Below are positions 60,824 to 64,000 of a stretch of 64,000 bases of DNA, one piece after another (position 1 is the first letter of the stretch; every line of letters starts with the position of its first letter). The stretch is from Setophaga petechia (Eukaryota; Chordata; Aves; Passeriformes; Parulidae), in contig JANCRA010000019.1 in assembly GCA_024362935.1 (NCBI GenBank), forward strand, positions 16,295,134-16,359,133, written 5' to 3'. Below the pieces are notes generated by a model, which had not been told where the DNA came from, made no database searches, and saw only the letters and a list, made by a program, of their open reading frames with translations. The position numbers were made by a program, and so were the translations under genes.

Positions 60824-61740
60824 TATATACACACACACACACTCTAGCCATCCTGTAAGTGCTGTGTGTCATCACACAGTACTTACAGCTATCAGACCCG
60901 GCCAGCATGGGGGTAGGTTGTGTTTGACCAGCTTGGTCTCCTTTTATGACCAGCTGATGTGCCTGGATGCAGGAAAGGCTGTGGATGTTGTCTATTTGGA
61001 CTTCAGCAGGGCCTTTGACACTGTCTCCCACAGCATACTCCTAGACAAGCTGGCAGCCCGTGGCTTGGACAGGAGCACTCTTTACTGGATTAGGAACTGG
61101 TTGGATGGCCAGGCCCAGAGAGTGGTGGTGAATGGTGCTGCATCCAGCTGGGGCCAATCACCAGTGGTGTCCTCAGGGGTCTGTGCTGGGGCCAGTTCTG
61201 TTCAATACTTTTATTGAAAGCATGGATGATGGTATTGAGTATTTCATAAGTAAATTTGCAGACAATACTAAGCTAGAATCATGCGTCAATCTGTTGAAGG
61301 CTAGGAGGGCTCTACAGAGAGACCTGGAATGGTTGGACAGATGGGCAGAGTCCAATAAGATGAAGTTTAATAAGTCCAAGTGATAAGTCCTGCATTTTGG
61401 CCACAATAAACTCTGCAGTGTTATAGGCTGGGGACAGTGTGCCTGGACAGGGCCCAGGCAGAAATGGACCTGGGGGTGCTGGTCCACAGTGGGCTGAACA
61501 TGAGCCAGTAGTGTGCCTTGGTGGCCAAAAAGGCCAAGGGCATCCTTGCCTTTATCAGGAATAGAGTGGCCAGCAGGAGGAGGGAGGTCATCCTTCCCCT
61601 GTACTCAGCCCTGGTGAGGCTGCACCTTGAGTGCTGTGTCCAGTTCTGGGCCCTTAGTTTGGGAAGGATGTTGAGACGCTTGAGTACATCCAGAGGAGGC
61701 AACGAGGCTGGTGAGGGGCCTGGAACACAAACCCTGTGAG
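60190..61740 (+). pseudogene. CR1 reverse transcriptase and C-terminal region remnant
   Basis: Finger region 60413-60736 carries LSFLDVHKSMGRDGIHPRV and a PHDWKVANVTNIHKKSGKED segment. After the microsatellite, another frame (60864-61217) has motif A, VYLDFSRAFDTVSH, with its aspartate intact at about 60999-61001. Motif B is cut by a one-base loss near 61168-61171 (C run before CAGGGG). A third frame (61132-61383) has [13 protein letters not shown], then motif C as FADN at 61255-61266: the second catalytic aspartate is asparagine. The region to 61740 contains the CR1 C-terminal [18 protein letters not shown] and [11 protein letters not shown] blocks. Confidence 0.9.
60781..60842. repeat. (TA)n(CA)n microsatellite inside the CR1 polymerase region
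   Basis: About 34 bases of pure TA, a CACA break, more TA, then about 12 bases of CA. It sits between the finger region and motif A of the reverse transcriptase, replacing or separating part of that coding sequence. Confidence 0.95.
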
Positions 61741-62339
61741 GAACAACTGAGGGAGCTGGGGGTGTTTAGCCTGGAGAAAACGAGACTCGGGGGTCACCTT
61801 ACCACTCTCTAGAACTGCCTGAAAGGTGTCTGTAGCCAGGTGGGTGTGGGTCTCTTCCTCCAGGCAGCAACTGACAGAACCAGAAGGCACAGCCTCAAGC
61901 TGTATCAAGGGAAATATAATTTAGATATTAGGAAAAAGTTTTTTAAGGATTGAGTGATAAAGTACTGGAATGGTCTGCCTGGGGAGGTGGTGGAGTCATC
62001 ATCCCTGGATGTGTTTAGAAAAAGATTGGATGTGACATTCAGTGCCATGGTTTTGTTGAGGTGTAAGGGAATGGGTTGGACTCAATGATCTTGAAGGTCT
62101 CTCCCAACCTAGTCATTCTGTGATTTTATAAACAAATAGGACAATGTCTTATGCAACTTTTATCCTAACGTGCACAAATCTTCAAGGAAAATAGGTAAGT
62201 CATTAAATTTTTACAAGTTTTTTCCAGATTATTTCTTCTTTACTGGGTAGCCTCCATGATATATCTTCATAACTGGTTTCATTTTTGCCATGAGAAAAAT
62301 TCTTGGAGCTGTAACAGGTTTCATGGGATCAGGTTGGCC

Positions 62340-62358
62340 GGGGGGGGGGGGTGGGGGG
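62340..62358. repeat. Guanine homopolymer G12-T-G6
   Basis: Nineteen bases with a single T interruption. Only two G runs are separated by a base, but the long run could pair within itself as a quadruplex. Confidence 0.9.
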
Positions 62359-62475
62359 ATGGACGGCATTTTATACAATTCAGGTAGCAGAATAACAGAT
62401 TTAAGATAAATTGGAAAATCTAACTGCCTCCTGGTGGCTGAAGGACAAGGATGCTTATTTTAATTGCACTTAAAC

Positions 62476-62478
<3 letters not shown>

Positions 62479-62520
<42 letters not shown>
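62479..62520. repeat. (TG)n dinucleotide microsatellite
   Basis: About 20 uninterrupted TG units; likely length-polymorphic. Confidence 0.97.
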
Positions 62521-62523
<3 letters not shown>

Positions 62524-63725
62524 AGCATGTACAGCTTATTTATCTGTCTATCTTGTGTTGTAGTGTCTGCCTTCTTCTGCAGTTCTTTTACTCCTGTTTC
62601 TGGAAGGCCTACAGAGATATCTATCTACACATGTAAGTTTGTGTATTGAGATCAGAATATGAGAAGCCATCCATTTCAGATCTCAACGCTATCAATTTTC
62701 TCACCTATCACTGCTCAGATAACCACTTACTGTTCTGGCGTCAAAATTACTCTAGTTTCCTGAAAAAAAAAAAAAGAGAGAGACTTAACTTCCCAAATGA
62801 CACTTGTGGAATAATCCATTTTTCTGATGGATTATATTAAGATGAAAGCACTAACTGAATGTACTCTGACATTTAAAATTTTAGCCATAATTAGGTCACA
62901 GAATCAACAAGAACATAGTGTATAGAAAGAAAACATGTTGCAAACCTCACATAAGACAAATGAACATAAAAGTATCATTCTCTAAGGGATCTTTTTAATT
63001 GAATACATTTAAAGATTTCAGAGGCAGTTAAAGCTGACACCTGCTGTTATATAGACTGACATGGTTAGAAGCTATCTAGCTCTTTCCAGTAAGCTGAAGA
63101 AGCAAAACATCTAATTAAAACCAAAGCTGTAAAGGTGTTTAGTCAAATTGTTTTAAGTGCTCTTTTTTAAGATATAAAATTGGCTAGGGTTTGTTGGTAC
63201 AGAGAGTTTATCAAAGTGAATGAGTAAAATTGTAGAAGGCCAAGAAATCTTGAATTTTTGAAGAGACAAACTTCTGTGGAGCTTCACTTTTTGAAAAGCC
63301 TAAACATAGATTAATATAGCACTTGGATTAATCTCAAAAGAGAAACAGTTTACCTTATTCACTAGTACAAGATTTAGGTCTAAGGCATAGTAATGGCCTG
63401 GAGGCTGAAAGTGTGCCAACTGTGTGTGAATTTATAATACCTTTCTGAAAAATATTAATTTGTGACATGTTATTTCACATAATATTTGTGGACTATGTAA
63501 AATTAAAAAAGCTACTGCTCACCATATCTGAATCTAACACCAATGCTGGTATTCTTTGATCCCTTTATGCTGAAAAAAGGATGGTGCTTCTTGATTTGCC
63601 TGATGTAGTTGCTCAATCTATTATTAGTAGTATTTTCATAGCATCTTCAGTCCAAATTGCATTATACTGTAAGAGAAGTGTGAGAAAAGTGGCAGTTTCC
63701 TCCTCCAAGGAGTTATCATTTAAGG

Positions 63726-63820
63726 GTCCTATTCAGCACTTCTTACTGTAGGATATCACACACTGACTTCAGAGGGGGCTTTGCCAAAGGAGGGAGTGAA
63801 TAAGGAGTGCTGAATAGGAC
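63726..63820. repeat. Fold-back (inverted) repeat, ~95 bp
   Basis: GTCCTATTCAGCACT at 63726-63740 is the exact reverse complement of AGTGCTGAATAGGAC at 63806-63820, and the match continues a few bases inward with mismatches. The centre includes CACTGACTTCAGAGGGGGCTTTGCC. This layout resembles small palindromic amniote repeats of MITE type that I recall, but I cannot name the family. No flanking target duplication was identified. Confidence 0.75.
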
Positions 63821-64000
63821 TCTACAAAGACACAGCAGGTACAGCTGGTGCAATTCCACACAGACAAAGCATTGTACAATACAATGTGGACAGTTAAAGC
63901 AGTGCATTATGTATGATTATGAAAACCATCCATTTTACATATAATTTATAGTATGAAAGTAGTTATCCTCCCTCCAAGTTTTACTGCATTTTTGGAGAGT

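Larger units (their letters stand above)
58610..62130 (+). mobile_element. CR1 non-LTR retrotransposon, longest copy in the window (3.5 kb)
   Basis: Carries, in order, the ORF1 esterase domain, endonuclease, reverse transcriptase, C-terminal region and 3' UTR. It ends in a TCCCAACCTAGTCATTCTGTGATTTTATAA-type terminus characteristic of CR1. Its 5' end falls within ORF1. Long stretches still translate in recognisable CR1 order, making it the least decayed element here. It is interrupted by frameshifts, by stops, and by a TA/CA microsatellite at 60781-60842 inside the polymerase region. Catalytic motifs are altered in both endonuclease and reverse transcriptase, so it cannot move by itself. Confidence 0.95.
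62131..64000. other. Anonymous noncoding DNA with simple repeats
   Basis: No gene recognised. Contains a guanine run at 62340-62358, a (TG)n run at 62479-62520, a poly(A) run near 62764-62775 and a fold-back repeat at 63726-63820. Confidence 0.55.

Overview
The window looks like intergenic or intronic DNA from a bird nuclear genome. It is AT-rich overall. Its recognisable content is decayed CR1 non-LTR retrotransposons plus single LTRs that resemble LTRs I recall from avian endogenous retroviruses. I found no intact host protein-coding gene, no tRNA, rRNA or snRNA gene, no CRISPR array and no bacterial-style operon. Most open frames are short and match nothing I recognise. The longer interpretable ones are pieces of CR1 proteins broken by stops and frameshifts.

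Layout: 1-3035 is anonymous, with one strong short hairpin. 3036-3880 is a minus-strand single LTR with near-perfect terminal inverted repeats. 10005-12036 is an approximately 890-bp unit tandemly repeated 2.3 times. 20150-22660 is a plus-strand, 5'-truncated CR1. 31490-31585 is a pentanucleotide array, and 31940-32240 is almost pure A/T. 38885-40965 is a plus-strand CR1 with two internal deletions. 44882-47648 is a nested locus: a minus-strand CR1 that lost its reverse transcriptase, split by a 1,014-bp solo LTR with a perfect 5-bp target duplication, and abutted by a second LTR of another family. 55935-56064 is a CR1 3' end whose tail has become a pentanucleotide microsatellite. 58610-62130 is the longest CR1, running from an ORF1 esterase domain through endonuclease and reverse transcriptase to the 3' end. 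63726-63820 is a small fold-back repeat.

No genes here work together as a pathway. The window records insertion, deletion and tandem duplication. The bird assignment rests on remembered similarity to CR1 and avian LTR families and was not checked against a database. The long stretches between elements (about 4-10, 12-20, 22.7-31.5, 41-45 and 47.6-56 kb) could hold regulatory or conserved noncoding sequence. That cannot be judged from one sequence without a cross-species alignment.
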